The position numbers and the translations under genes were made by a program. Shown here in pieces: positions 18,864 to 28,872 of a stretch of DNA of 64,000 bases (its first letter is position 1; each line of letters starts with the position of its first letter). The DNA is taken from assembly GCA_029781975.1 (NCBI GenBank), contig JAKOVQ010000010.1, positions 170,375 to 234,374 on the forward strand. The letters are read 5' to 3'. The notes below the pieces were generated by a model, which did no database searches, was not told the DNA's origin, and saw nothing but the letters and a program-made list of their open reading frames with translations. This DNA is from Acidobacteriota bacterium. GTDB lineage: Bacteria; Acidobacteriota; Thermoanaerobaculia; UBA5066.

Positions 18864-20087
18864 ATGCCGCGTTCGAGCGCCGTCGCCTTCCTGCGGCCGG
18901 GCGTCCTGCTGGGCGTCCTGGCCCTCGCGTCCCCCGCCCCCGCGCAGCGGGACCGGCCCGCCGCCGCCCCCTCCGACCACGACCTCGTCCTCGAGTGCCG
19001 GGGAGCGCTCTGGAAAGCCACCTTCGACGACGCCACGGCCGCGGGGCTCGACCCCGGCGCCACCCCCGTCTCGTTCGACGGCGCGAAGGCGAAGGCGACG
19101 CGAGGGAACGGCGCCCTCACGGTCACCGGCACGGAGGAGTACCGCCCGACGTACAAGGCGCCGGCGTTCCCCGTTCGGTACACGTGCGTCGTCGACCTCG
19201 GCACGAAGGCGGTAAGGTCCGTGACGTACGCCGCCGTCGACGCGTCGGGCGCCCCGGTCGGACGGCCCCCGACCGAGATCGCCCGCGACGCGGTCCTCCT
19301 CGAGGCCTGCCGCGGGGAGCTCGACGGCGAGGTCCGTTCGGACGCGGTGGACCGCGGCGTCTCCACCGGGGGAAACGAGCTCCAGCCCGACGTCGCCTCG
19401 GTCACGAGGACGACGAAGGGGAAGGTCGTCGAGCTGTCCGGGACGGGCCGCGCCCGCCTGAGCAAGGACTACGAGTGGCAGCCGGTCACCTTCGGCTGCC
19501 GGTGGGACACGAAGAAGGAGGAGGTCACCAAGGTCTGGTACGAGCCCGTCGGCACCCGCCGCCTCGGGGTCCTCTCCCCCGACCGGCAGGCCGCGCTCGA
19601 CTCCTGCCGGTCCGCCGTCACCCGGGCCGTCTGGGACGACGCCGCGCGCCGCGGCTACCGCTGGCCGCGCGACGCGGTCGTCGTGGAGCTCGAGCGCCAC
19701 GGGGACTTCTCGGAGTCGGGCGGCGGGACGGAGGTGAAGGGCGAGGGGTGGTTCAAGTCGGACGTCAGCCAGTCCCAGCCGACCCCTATCACGTTCCGAT
19801 GCGTCTTCGGCGCCGGCCCGGGTGGCGCCGTCTCGGCAACCTTCGAGGCGAAGGAGACGGGGCGCACCCCTTCGGGCGAGATCGCGACCGGGAAGACCGG
19901 GACGCTCGTCTGCGAGTCGACCCGCGACGTCCAGAAGGTCTGCCCGGCGGGCATCCGCGGGAACGTGAAGGTCGTCCGACAGCTCGGTCCCGTTCCGTGC
20001 AAGGCGTACGAGAACTACATCTACAGCCTCTCGGGCATCACCGTCTGGGGAGGCTGCGCGGCCGAGTTCGAGTTCGACGCGAAGTGA
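18864..20087 (+). CDS. Exported hypothetical protein, Cys-containing
   Basis: Signal peptide MPRSSAVAFLRPGVLLGVLALASPAPAQ; internally repetitive blocks (LECRGALW / LEACRGELD / LDSCRSAV); RBS GAGGAGAT. Confidence 0.6.
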   Translation: MPRSSAVAFLRPGVLLGVLALASPAPAQRDRPAAAPSDHDLVLECRGALWKATFDDATAAGLDPGATPVSFDGAKAKATRGNGALTVTGTEEYRPTYKAPAFPVRYTCVVDLGTKAVRSVTYAAVDASGAPVGRPPTEIARDAVLLEACRGELDGEVRSDAVDRGVSTGGNELQPDVASVTRTTKGKVVELSGTGRARLSKDYEWQPVTFGCRWDTKKEEVTKVWYEPVGTRRLGVLSPDRQAALDSCRSAVTRAVWDDAARRGYRWPRDAVVVELERHGDFSESGGGTEVKGEGWFKSDVSQSQPTPITFRCVFGAGPGGAVSATFEAKETGRTPSGEIATGKTGTLVCESTRDVQKVCPAGIRGNVKVVRQLGPVPCKAYENYIYSLSGITVWGGCAAEFEFDAK

Positions 20088-20115
20088 CGGTCGCGGCGGC
20101 CGCGCCCGCGCGCCG

Positions 20116-21213
20116 TCAGGCCCCGACCTTCGGAGGGGGCCCGTAGAGGTAGGCGCCCGGGAAGGAGGGGTGATCGTCGAACGACCCCTCGCGGTCGGTC
20201 GGGCGACCGTCGACGGGAGCGAGGACGAGGTACCAGGCCCCCATCCCGGAGAGGTAGTGCATCTTCACGCCGTACACGGTCGGCCCGGTCTTCGTCGGCC
20301 TCTCGCCGAGCCGGCGCCGCGACTGCCGCTCCTCGACGAAGGCCACCGCGCGCTCCGGCTCGACGACGATGCGGTCCCCGTCGCGCCGCCAGCGGCCCGT
20401 CTCCTCGATCCCCGACAGCTCCTTCGGCCGGTCGTTCATCGACCAGACCTCGAGACGGTAGCGATAGCGTCCGTCCTCGCCGAACCGCCAGGTCCTCCGG
20501 ACGTAGCCCTGCCCCGACAGCTTCCGGACCTCCGGGAGCGAGAGGTTGAAGCCCCAGTGGGAGTAGTTGGCGATCGTCTTGTACCAGGTCTGGGCGGTGA
20601 GGGCGGGCGGGGCCCCCGCGTTCGCCGGCACCGCCGCATCGGGAGCCGGCCGGGACGGCGCGGCCGGGGCGGCGCGGCCCGCGTCCGCGGGGAGGAGCGG
20701 GACGAGGCTCGCGAGGAACGCGCGGACGCGGGCCTCGAAGAGGGCTCCGTCGTTCCAGAGGGCGACGGCCGTCATCCGCCGTCCGTGTCCGCTGAAGGTC
20801 ACCTGCCGGACCCGAAAGGTCCCGCTGGCGGCGTTCGTCTCCTCGCGCTCGGCCTCGAGCCGGGTCCAGCCGTTCGGCGCCGCGGTGCGAGAGGGTTCCG
20901 GCCACGGAGGATTGCTTCCGCGAGACCGTCCGATCCCCTCCCACTCGGCGACGAAGTCCCCGCGCGGGTCGCCGCCCCCCGCCACCGCGAGATAGAGCCC
21001 GAGCTGGCAGAACGAGCGGCCCGACACCGTCTGCCACGACCGCATCCCCTCCCCCTCCGTGAGCTGGCCCTCCGGCGGCGCGTAGCGCCAGAGGCCCCAC
21101 GTCGGTGCGGGCGTCGGCGACGCGCCCGGCGCCGAGCGGGCGGCGAGGGGGGCGAGAAGGGCGGCGACGGCGAGGGAGGCGAACCGGCGTGCAAACCGGG
21201 CGGAAAGACGCAT
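20116..21213 (-). CDS. Exported hypothetical protein
   Basis: Signal peptide MRLSARFARRFASLAVAALLAPLAARSAPG; soluble remainder, no family recognised. Confidence 0.6.
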   Translation of the reverse strand: MRLSARFARRFASLAVAALLAPLAARSAPGASPTPAPTWGLWRYAPPEGQLTEGEGMRSWQTVSGRSFCQLGLYLAVAGGGDPRGDFVAEWEGIGRSRGSNPPWPEPSRTAAPNGWTRLEAEREETNAASGTFRVRQVTFSGHGRRMTAVALWNDGALFEARVRAFLASLVPLLPADAGRAAPAAPSRPAPDAAVPANAGAPPALTAQTWYKTIANYSHWGFNLSLPEVRKLSGQGYVRRTWRFGEDGRYRYRLEVWSMNDRPKELSGIEETGRWRRDGDRIVVEPERAVAFVEERQSRRRLGERPTKTGPTVYGVKMHYLSGMGAWYLVLAPVDGRPTDREGSFDDHPSFPGAYLYGPPPKVGA

Positions 21214-21315
21214 GCGCGAGGATAGGAGGGTCCGATGCCGCCGGTAAAGCCGGGGAACGCCCGCCCGGGGAGGCCGCGCCGGGCCCGGCCCGACGCCCTC
21301 CCCGGGTCGACGGGA

Positions 21316-23085
21316 TCAGACCGCCAGCGTCCGCGCTCCCGCTGCGAGCGTCGCCTTCACCACCTCGACGACTTTCGCGGGCGGAACCCCTTCGGCCTTC
21401 TTCTCGCGCCGCGTCGAGACCTCCACGACCCCCTTCGCCAGCGCCTTGCCGCCGACGACGACGCGGACCGGGAAGCCGATCAGGTCGGCGTCCTTGAACT
21501 TCACTCCGGGGCGCTCGTCCCGGTCGTCGAAGAAGACCTCGACCCCGGCGGCCGAAAGGTCCGCGTAGAGCTTCTCCGCGGCGTCCAGGACCTCCTTGTC
21601 GCGCTGAAGGGCGAGGACGGCGCAGGCGTACGGCGCGAGGGGGACGGGCCAGACGATCCCGTCGTCGTCGTGGTTCTGCTCCACGGCCGCCGCGACCGTC
21701 CGGCCGATGCCGAGGCCGTAGCACCCCATGACGAGGGGGACCATCTTCTGCTGCGGGTCGGCGACCTCGCACTTCATCGAGACGGAGTACTTCGTCCCGA
21801 GCTTGAAGATGTGCCCCACCTCGATCCCGCGCTTGATCCTGAGGACCCCGGTGCCGGTCGGCGAGGGGTCGCCGTCGCGGGCCGTGGCCACCTCGACGAC
21901 GCCCGCCACCTTCACGTCGCGCCTCGGCGAGAAGCCGGAGTGGTGGAGGCCTTCGCGGTTGGCGCCGCACCAGACGTTGCGGGCGTTCTCCATCGACCGG
22001 TCGACGTAGACCGGCACCTCGGCCTGTCCCCTCGGCGGCTTCAGGCCGATGGGGCCGACGAAGCCGGGACGGCAGCCGGAGATCTCGGGGAGCTTCTCCT
22101 CGGCGACGAGCCTGGCGTGGACGGCGCCGAGCGCCTTCGGCAGCTTCACCTCGTTGACGTCGAGGTCGCCGCGGATCAGGACCGCGCAGACGAAGGCGCT
22201 CCCGTCCTCGCGGACGGCCTCGTAGAGCATCGTCTTGGTGATCCGGTCGACGGTGGTCCCGAGGTGCCTGGCCTGGTCCTCGCAGGTGATCAGGCCCGGC
22301 GTCGGCGAGTCGGCCTCGCCGAACGGCCTGGCGTCCTCGCCCGCCCACGGCTCGGGAAGGGGCGCGGTGACGGCCTTCTCGATGTTCGCGCCGTACTTCC
22401 CGTCCTCGGAGAAGACGAGGGCGTCCTCGCCCGTGTCGGCCACGACCATGAACTCCTCGGAGGCCGAGCCGCCGATGGCGCCCGAGTCGGCCTGGACCAG
22501 CGCGTACTCGAGGCCGCACCGCTCGAAGATGGCGCGGTACGCCTTCTCCATCTTCACGTAGTGGACGTCGAGCCCCTTCTGGTCGACGTCGAAGGAGTAG
22601 GCGTCCTTCATCAGGAACTCGCGCCCGCGCAGGAGGCCGAACCGGGGACGGATCTCGTCGCGGAACTTCGTCCGGATCTGGTAGAGGTTGAACGGGAGTT
22701 GGCGCCACGAGGTGACCGACCGGCGGACCATGTCGGTCACCGCCTCCTCGGCCGTCGGGGCGAGGGCGAACTCGGTCCCCTTCCGGTCCTCGAGGTGGCA
22801 GAGGATCCCCTCGTTCAGGTAGCGGTCCCACCGCCCCGACTCCACCCAGAGCTCCTTCGGCTGGGCGATCGGGAGCTCGACCTCGAGCGCCCCGGAGCGG
22901 TCCATCTCCTCCCTCACGATCTCGGTCATCTTCCGGAGGGAGCGCAGGCCGAGCGGCGTGAAGGAGTAGATGCCGGCGGCGACCTTCTGGAGCATCCCCG
23001 CCCGGGCCAGGAGCTTGTGGGAGACCACCTCGGCGTCGCCGGGGGCCTCGCGGAGGGTGACGAGGAAGTACTGGGACCAGCGCAT
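21316..23085 (-). CDS. proS: Proline--tRNA ligase
   Basis: MRWSQYFLVTLREAPGDAEVVSHKLLARAGMLQKVAAGIYSFTPLGLRSLRK class II aaRS; full-length bacterial-type sequence including editing-domain region. Confidence 0.97.
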   Translation of the reverse strand: MRWSQYFLVTLREAPGDAEVVSHKLLARAGMLQKVAAGIYSFTPLGLRSLRKMTEIVREEMDRSGALEVELPIAQPKELWVESGRWDRYLNEGILCHLEDRKGTEFALAPTAEEAVTDMVRRSVTSWRQLPFNLYQIRTKFRDEIRPRFGLLRGREFLMKDAYSFDVDQKGLDVHYVKMEKAYRAIFERCGLEYALVQADSGAIGGSASEEFMVVADTGEDALVFSEDGKYGANIEKAVTAPLPEPWAGEDARPFGEADSPTPGLITCEDQARHLGTTVDRITKTMLYEAVREDGSAFVCAVLIRGDLDVNEVKLPKALGAVHARLVAEEKLPEISGCRPGFVGPIGLKPPRGQAEVPVYVDRSMENARNVWCGANREGLHHSGFSPRRDVKVAGVVEVATARDGDPSPTGTGVLRIKRGIEVGHIFKLGTKYSVSMKCEVADPQQKMVPLVMGCYGLGIGRTVAAAVEQNHDDDGIVWPVPLAPYACAVLALQRDKEVLDAAEKLYADLSAAGVEVFFDDRDERPGVKFKDADLIGFPVRVVVGGKALAKGVVEVSTRREKKAEGVPPAKVVEVVKATLAAGARTLAV

Positions 23086-23087
23086 AG

Positions 23088-23456
23088 AAGGCGGAGGATA
23101 GCGCAGGCGGGGGGCTCCCCTCTCCGCGCCGCCCGGCCGACGCGAACGCCGTCGCGAGCGGCAAGGTCGATCTCGTCAACATCGGCGGCGGAACGGTGGG
23201 GCGGATCACCGCCCAGCCCGGCTGGCGCTGGTCGAAGGACGTCAGGCCGGTCGCGGGGACGGAGCGGTGCGAGGCGCCCCGCTTCCAGTACGTCCTCTCG
23301 GGGAAGATGCACGTCGTGATGAGCGACGGGACCGAGTTCGACGTGAAGCAGGGCGACGTGAACACGCTCGGGGCGGGGCACGACGCCTGGGTCGTCGGCG
23401 ACGAGACCGTGGTGGCAATCGACTGGTTCGGCGCGACGAACTACGCGAAGGGCTGA
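23088..23456 (+). pseudogene. Cupin-domain protein lacking a normal start (possibly N-terminally truncated)
   Basis: GKVDLVNIGGGTVGRITAQPGWRWSKDVRPVAGTERCEAPRFQYVLSGKMHVVMSDGTEFDVKQGDVNTLGAGHDAWVVGDE; no in-frame ATG/GTG/TTG between the stop at 23085-23087 and the GTG at 23196. Confidence 0.6.
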
Positions 23457-23461
23457 GAGGG

Positions 23462-24673
23462 CTACCCGCGCCCTCGGCCCCGGCGGAGCGCGCGCCAGGC
23501 CGCGGCGACGCCGGGGGCTTCGAGGACGAGACGGCGAAGCCTCCAGGTCGCGCTCGCGCGCATCCACCGAAGCTCCTCGTTGGCCGCCGCCAGCCCTCCG
23601 GACTCGATCGCGGCGATCCTCGCGCCGGCCGCCCGACGCTCCGCGTCGACGGCGGCGGTCGTCCAGCCCCGGGCCTGCAGGTGCATCCGGTCGAGCCATC
23701 GGAGGTAGCTCGCCGCGGCCCGCTCCTCCGCCTCGCGATCGGGGGGGCCGGCCGCGGCGTCCTCGGCCAGCGCCTCCTCGTAGACGGCGACGAGGCTCCC
23801 GACGATCGAGGCGAGGTCCGCGCTCTCGCGCGCGAGGCGCGACGCCTCCGCGGCGTCCGCCGCGTCGTACCGACCGACCTCGCCCGCCAGGACCTCCGGG
23901 GAGACCGGCCGATCCAGCGTCCGGATCCCGAGGTTCCGCGCGCGCAGGGCCGCGAACTCGCGGGCCGTCACCATCGGCCCCGATCCGGTGGCGTCGCACA
24001 GCACCACCGCGGCCCCGGACACCAGCGCCTCGAGCGCCGACCGCGCCTTCGCGAAGACGACGTGGGCCCCGGCCAGGAGCTCCTCCGGCCGCTCCTCCAC
24101 GCGGCCGACGCCGGCCCCGACGACGGTCAGCCTCAGGCCGGTCCGCGCGCAGGCCTCCCTCACGGCAGGGAGGTGCGTCGTCTCGCCGGCGTAGTTGCTC
24201 AGGAGGAGCGCCTCGGTCGGCCGGGGCGGGAGCGGCGCGCGGGGAGGGAAACGCCGGAGGTCGACGGGATTGAGGACGACCCGGACCCTCTCCGGCGGGA
24301 TCCCCTCCTCGGAGACGAGGCGGTCCCTCACGGTCTCGTCCACCGCGACGTAGCGCCGGAGGCGCGGGAAGCGGGGAGGGTGGGCCTCCCACGCGGACCA
24401 GGCGTGGCAGACGTGGAGGCCGACCGCCCGCGGGAAGCGGAGGAGGGCCGTCATCACCTCGGCGTGGTGGTTCCCGTGGACGAAGTCGGGCGGGGCCCCG
24501 AGGGCGTCGAGGTCCGTCGCGACGGGGATCGTCGCCCGCCCGAGGTCGGCGGCGGCGAGTCCTCGCTCGGGGCTGTAGACGATCGGCTCGTGGCCGGCCC
24601 GCAGGAGCCCGACGGCCACGTCGCGGACGTAGGACTGGGCGCCGCTCCTCCGCGCGAGGGTGTCGCAGGTCAC
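23462..24673 (-). CDS. Glycosyltransferase (GT-B, GT4-like)
   Basis: ARRSGAQSYVRDVAVGLLRAGHEPIVYSPERG; C-terminal LVSGAAVVLCDATGSGPMVTAREFAALR. Confidence 0.75.
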   Translation of the reverse strand: MTCDTLARRSGAQSYVRDVAVGLLRAGHEPIVYSPERGLAAADLGRATIPVATDLDALGAPPDFVHGNHHAEVMTALLRFPRAVGLHVCHAWSAWEAHPPRFPRLRRYVAVDETVRDRLVSEEGIPPERVRVVLNPVDLRRFPPRAPLPPRPTEALLLSNYAGETTHLPAVREACARTGLRLTVVGAGVGRVEERPEELLAGAHVVFAKARSALEALVSGAAVVLCDATGSGPMVTAREFAALRARNLGIRTLDRPVSPEVLAGEVGRYDAADAAEASRLARESADLASIVGSLVAVYEEALAEDAAAGPPDREAEERAAASYLRWLDRMHLQARGWTTAAVDAERRAAGARIAAIESGGLAAANEELRWMRASATWRLRRLVLEAPGVAAAWRALRRGRGRG

Positions 24674-24707
24674 GAGGACGCGCAGGCGGCCACCTCCGGC
24701 GCCGGGG

Positions 24708-25535
24708 TCAGCCCAGCGGATCGGCCCCGTCGGGGACGCGCGCGGCCGCGAGGGCGGCCTCCTCCGCGTCGGCCCGAAGGGCCCGTGCCAGCGGCTCGAC
24801 GTGCCGCAGGAAGCGGAGGACCTCCCGGTACGCGCCCTCCGCCACGCGGCGCTCGCCGTGCGTCTCGTAGAACGGGGGCGAGCCGATCCGCCCGCTCAGG
24901 TCGAAGCCGTAGCGGACGGGGAGGAGAGTCTCCGTCCGGAACGCCTCCACGCCCCAGCGATCGATCGTCGACTCCACGTCGGCCGACAGCTCCTCGTAGC
25001 CGCGCGCGTCGGCGAGCTTCCGCGTCAGCTCCGCGTCGTCGAGGAAGAGGGTCACCGCGTCGGGCTCCCCGGCCGCCGCCGGAGCGGGGGGACCGTCGAG
25101 GAGGAACTCGTAGCTCGCCACCGCCTGCCCCGCGGCACGCCGCCGCGCGACCGCCGCGTTGACGAGGAGGCGGCAGACGTCGTGCGCCGGGTTGAAGCCC
25201 TCCGCGGCGTCGGCCGCCACCGCCGCGGCGCCCGACGCTTCGATCGCGGCGGCGATCTCGGCCGCGAGACGGAGGAACGGCCCGTGGTCGCCCGAGAGGA
25301 GCGCCGCGTAGAGGGCCGCGTCGTGCATCCGACCGAAGACGGGGCCCGGCTGGGCGCCGGCCCCCTCGACGATCGAGAGGGACCGGCCGACGCGGGAGCG
25401 GCCGGTGCGCCCCGAGCCGTCGGTCAGGACGAGGACCGTCGGCCGGAGGCGCCCGAGGAGCCCGTGGACCCGCAGCTCGTGCCCCGGGTGGGCCATCACG
25501 AGGAGCAGGGATCCGTCGACGAAGCGGGCCGGCAT
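24708..25535 (-). CDS. PIG-L-like deacetylase-family protein with variant motif
   Basis: LLLVMAHPGHELRVHG at the position of the canonical AHPDDE; FNPAHDVC His motif. Confidence 0.65.
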   Translation of the reverse strand: MPARFVDGSLLLVMAHPGHELRVHGLLGRLRPTVLVLTDGSGRTGRSRVGRSLSIVEGAGAQPGPVFGRMHDAALYAALLSGDHGPFLRLAAEIAAAIEASGAAAVAADAAEGFNPAHDVCRLLVNAAVARRRAAGQAVASYEFLLDGPPAPAAAGEPDAVTLFLDDAELTRKLADARGYEELSADVESTIDRWGVEAFRTETLLPVRYGFDLSGRIGSPPFYETHGERRVAEGAYREVLRFLRHVEPLARALRADAEEAALAAARVPDGADPLG

Positions 25536-25649
25536 GCGCGGAAGATAGCGCGCAAACGCGCTCGGGGCGAGGAAATCCGCGTCCCGAGCGGCCCGGGGAC
25601 CTTCGCCCTATCATCCCGGGCCGGGGCGAGCCCCCCGGAGGAGCCCACC

Positions 25650-27596
25650 ATGAGCCGATTCGCCGCGCCGCTCTTCGCCGCGCTTCTCGTCGCCGCCGGC
25701 CCCGTCCGCGCCGCCGCCACTGCCACTGCCACCGCCGCTGCCGAGCCCGACCGTGCCGAGACGCTCCGGTCCGCGTACACCAAGTACGAATACCGGATCC
25801 GGATGCGCGACGGCGCGCGCCTCTTCACCGCGGTCTACGTCCCGAAGGACGCGGCGCCCACCCCGTTCCGCGCCGGCGCCGCTCCCCGCCCCGGCGAGGG
25901 AGCCCGTTACCCGATCCTGATGACGCGGACCCCCTACTCGTGCGCGCCCTACGGACCGGACCGCTACCCGAAGGCGATCGGCCCTTCGAAGGGGTTCGAG
26001 GACGAGAGGTTCGTCTTCGTCTGCCAGGACGTCCGCGGCCGGTTCCAGTCCGAGGGGACGTGGGAGGAGGTGCGGCCGATCCTCGACGCGAAGGGGCCGA
26101 AGGACGCCGACGAGTCGACCGACGCGTGGGACACGGTCGACTGGCTGGTGAAGAACGTCCCCGGGACGAACGGCCGCGCGGGGATCTGGGGGATCAGCTA
26201 CCCCGGCTTCTACGCGGCGTGCGCCGCCGTCGACGCCCACCCGGCGCTCGTCGCCGTCTCGCCCCAGGCGCCGATCGCCGACTGGTTCGAGGGGGACGAC
26301 TTCCACAGGAACGGCGCCTTCTGGCTCCCGCACGCCTTCAACTTCTACTCGGTGTTCGGCAAGCTCCCGGCCGGGGCGAAGAAGTGGCCCGAGAGGTTCG
26401 ACCCCGGGACCCACGACGGCTACCGCTACTTCCTCTCGATCCCCCCCCTCTCCGAGGTGAACGCGAAGCTCTGGGAGGGGAAGGTCGCCTTCTGGGACGA
26501 GGTCGTCAAGCACGACACCGACGACTCCTTCTGGAAGGCGCGCGACCTCCGCCCGCACCTGAAGGCCGTCCACACCTCCGTCCTCACGGTAGGCGGGTGG
26601 TTCGACGCCGAGGACCTCTTCGGCGCCCTCTCCGTCTACCGCTCCATCGAGAGGACGAGCCCCGGCGCCTGGAACGCCCTCGTCATGGGCCCGTGGTCTC
26701 ACGGCGGCTGGGGGCGGAGCGAGGGCGACCGGCTCGGCATCGCCACCTTCGGGGACAAGACCGCCCCCTGGTTCCGCGAGAAGGTCGAGCTCCCCTTCTT
26801 CGTGTCGCTCCTGAAGGACGGCGCCGCGCCGAAGCTTCCCGAGGCGACCGTCTTCGAGACCGGGACGAACGTCTGGCGGCGCCTCGACCGCTGGCCCCCC
26901 GCGAACGCCGTCGCCCGCTCGCTCTACCTCGGCGCCCGCGGCGCGCTCACGTGGGAGAAGCCCGCGGAGACGGGCGACGCCTTCGACGAGTGGGTGAGCG
27001 ACCCCGGCCGCCCCGTCCCGTTCATCGACTGGATCGACATCGGGATGCCGAAGGAGTACATGACCGCCGACCAGCGCTTCGCCTCGCGCCGGCCGGACGT
27101 GATGGTCTACGAGACGCCCGTCCTCGAGGACGACGTCACCCTGGCCGGCCCGCTGAAGGCGCACCTCGAGGTCTCCACGACAGGGACGGACTCCGACTTC
27201 GTCGTCAAGCTGATCGACGTCTGGCCCGACGACCTCCCCACCCCCGACCCGAACCCCTCCGGCTTCGTCCCGGGCGGCGCGCAGCAGATGGTCCGCGGCA
27301 ACGTCATCCGCGGGAAGTTCCGGAGGAGCCTGGAGAAGCCCGAGCCCTTCACCCCCGGGAAGCCCGACGTCGTCGACCTCTCCCTCCCCGACGTCTTTCA
27401 CACCTTCCGCAGCGGCCACCGGATCATGGTCCAGGTCCAGAGCAGCTGGTTCCCTCTCGTCGACCGCAACCCGCAGCAGTTCATGAACGTCTTCGAGGCG
27501 AAGCCGGGCGACTACCGGAAGGCCACCCAGCGCCTCTACCACGACGCCTCGCACGCCTCGCGGCTGGAGGTGCTGGTGGTCCCGCAGGGGAGGTGA
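25650..27596 (+). CDS. CocE/NonD-family hydrolase (X-Pro dipeptidyl-peptidase-like)
   Basis: YRIRMRDGARLFTAVYVPKD; RAGIWGISYPGFYAA nucleophile elbow; C-terminal jelly-roll. Confidence 0.93.
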   Translation: MSRFAAPLFAALLVAAGPVRAAATATATAAAEPDRAETLRSAYTKYEYRIRMRDGARLFTAVYVPKDAAPTPFRAGAAPRPGEGARYPILMTRTPYSCAPYGPDRYPKAIGPSKGFEDERFVFVCQDVRGRFQSEGTWEEVRPILDAKGPKDADESTDAWDTVDWLVKNVPGTNGRAGIWGISYPGFYAACAAVDAHPALVAVSPQAPIADWFEGDDFHRNGAFWLPHAFNFYSVFGKLPAGAKKWPERFDPGTHDGYRYFLSIPPLSEVNAKLWEGKVAFWDEVVKHDTDDSFWKARDLRPHLKAVHTSVLTVGGWFDAEDLFGALSVYRSIERTSPGAWNALVMGPWSHGGWGRSEGDRLGIATFGDKTAPWFREKVELPFFVSLLKDGAAPKLPEATVFETGTNVWRRLDRWPPANAVARSLYLGARGALTWEKPAETGDAFDEWVSDPGRPVPFIDWIDIGMPKEYMTADQRFASRRPDVMVYETPVLEDDVTLAGPLKAHLEVSTTGTDSDFVVKLIDVWPDDLPTPDPNPSGFVPGGAQQMVRGNVIRGKFRRSLEKPEPFTPGKPDVVDLSLPDVFHTFRSGHRIMVQVQSSWFPLVDRNPQQFMNVFEAKPGDYRKATQRLYHDASHASRLEVLVVPQGR

Positions 27597-27701
27597 CGGC
27601 GGGCAGCGGGGTGAACCCGTTCTGCCTCTCGTGCGTCCGCGTCCGTTCCGGCCCCGAGCTCCTCGCGTACGGGGCCCGAATTCGCATGCCCTGAACGCGA
27701 T

Positions 27702-28601
27702 TCACGTGGGGCTTCCGGAGCCGGAGGGAGCTGGGGTCCCAGGGGCCGGCGTCGACTGCGTCGCCTGCGTCGGCTCCGCCGCCGACAGCTCCACGCGCCC
27801 CCCCGTCGCCAGGTCGTCGAACGCGAGGAAGACCGCCCGAAGCCTGAGCCCCTCGCGGTTCTTGTTCCCCGAGCCGTAGCGCGGGTCGCCGAGGACGGGG
27901 TGACCGATCGACTCGAGGTGGCGGCGGATCTGGTGCTGCCGGCCGGTCTCGATCGTCACGTCGAGAGTCGTGGTATCCGCGTCGGGGTCGTAGGCGACGA
28001 CGCGCCAGCGGGTGGCGGCGCTCTTGCCGTCGAGCGGCGTCTCGATCGTCCCGTCCGTCCCGTAGGCTGCCGCCACGTCGCCGAGGACCTCGGCGCGGTA
28101 GCGCTTCTCGACGCGGTTCTCGTGGAAGAGCTTCGAGAGGGCCGCGGCGGTCGGCGCGTCGTGCGCGACGAGCATCACCCCCTCGGCCTCCCGGTCGAGG
28201 CGGTGGACGAGGAAAGCGGGACGGTCGAGCCGGAGCTCGACCTGCCGGAGGAGCGAGGCGTGGTCGCCGAACGGCGTCCCCTGCGAGAGGAGGCCCGCGG
28301 GCTTCACCCAGGCCGACCAGCGGGTCGCGTCCCTCACGAGGCGCGGCTCCGGGGGGACGAGCGCAAGGAGGTCGGTGTCGTAGTGGAGCTCGAGGACGTC
28401 GCCGAGGCGGACGGCCGCCTTCACGCGCCTCAGCCGATGGGCCCCCTTGCCGCCGCGGGAGACCTGGACCGCCCCCTTGGCCATGGCGTCCTTCACCGCC
28501 CCCTTCGAGAGGCCCGAGGCGAGGGCAAGGCATGCCGCGGCCTCGGGGGGATCGGTCCTCAGGACGGCGTGGCGGAGCGAGAAGCGGCGGGGAGGGGTCA
28601 C
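27702..28601 (-). CDS. RluA-family pseudouridine synthase
   Basis: FLVHRLDREAEGVMLVAHD catalytic motif; ETGRQHQIRRHLESIGHPVLGDPRYG; GTG start at 28601. Confidence 0.9.
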   Translation of the reverse strand: MTPPRRFSLRHAVLRTDPPEAAACLALASGLSKGAVKDAMAKGAVQVSRGGKGAHRLRRVKAAVRLGDVLELHYDTDLLALVPPEPRLVRDATRWSAWVKPAGLLSQGTPFGDHASLLRQVELRLDRPAFLVHRLDREAEGVMLVAHDAPTAAALSKLFHENRVEKRYRAEVLGDVAAAYGTDGTIETPLDGKSAATRWRVVAYDPDADTTTLDVTIETGRQHQIRRHLESIGHPVLGDPRYGSGNKNREGLRLRAVFLAFDDLATGGRVELSAAEPTQATQSTPAPGTPAPSGSGSPT

Positions 28602-28872
28602 GGACGGACGATAGCGCCTCCGGAGAGCCCGAACGGAGCTGCGGGGGCCGGACGATGCCGAGGGGCGACGCGAGAAGGGGGCCTCCTCGGGGCGTTGCCC
28701 GTGTAACCGGCCGTCGCGGCCCGGCATCCAACCGTCGCCCCAGGAACGACCGGCCCCTCCGGGCCGCCCCGAGGATGAGCATGAACGCCCCCGGCGTCCC
28801 GACGCCCCGTCCTTCGCCCGCCTTCGCCGCCCGGAGCGCCGCCATCAGCCCGGGAACGGTGCGGATCGCGCG

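Noticed and set aside
20021-23365. 1114-aa minus-strand ORF overlapping proS in another frame
   Set aside because: Alternate-frame artefact; proS and the neighbouring exported protein explain the DNA.
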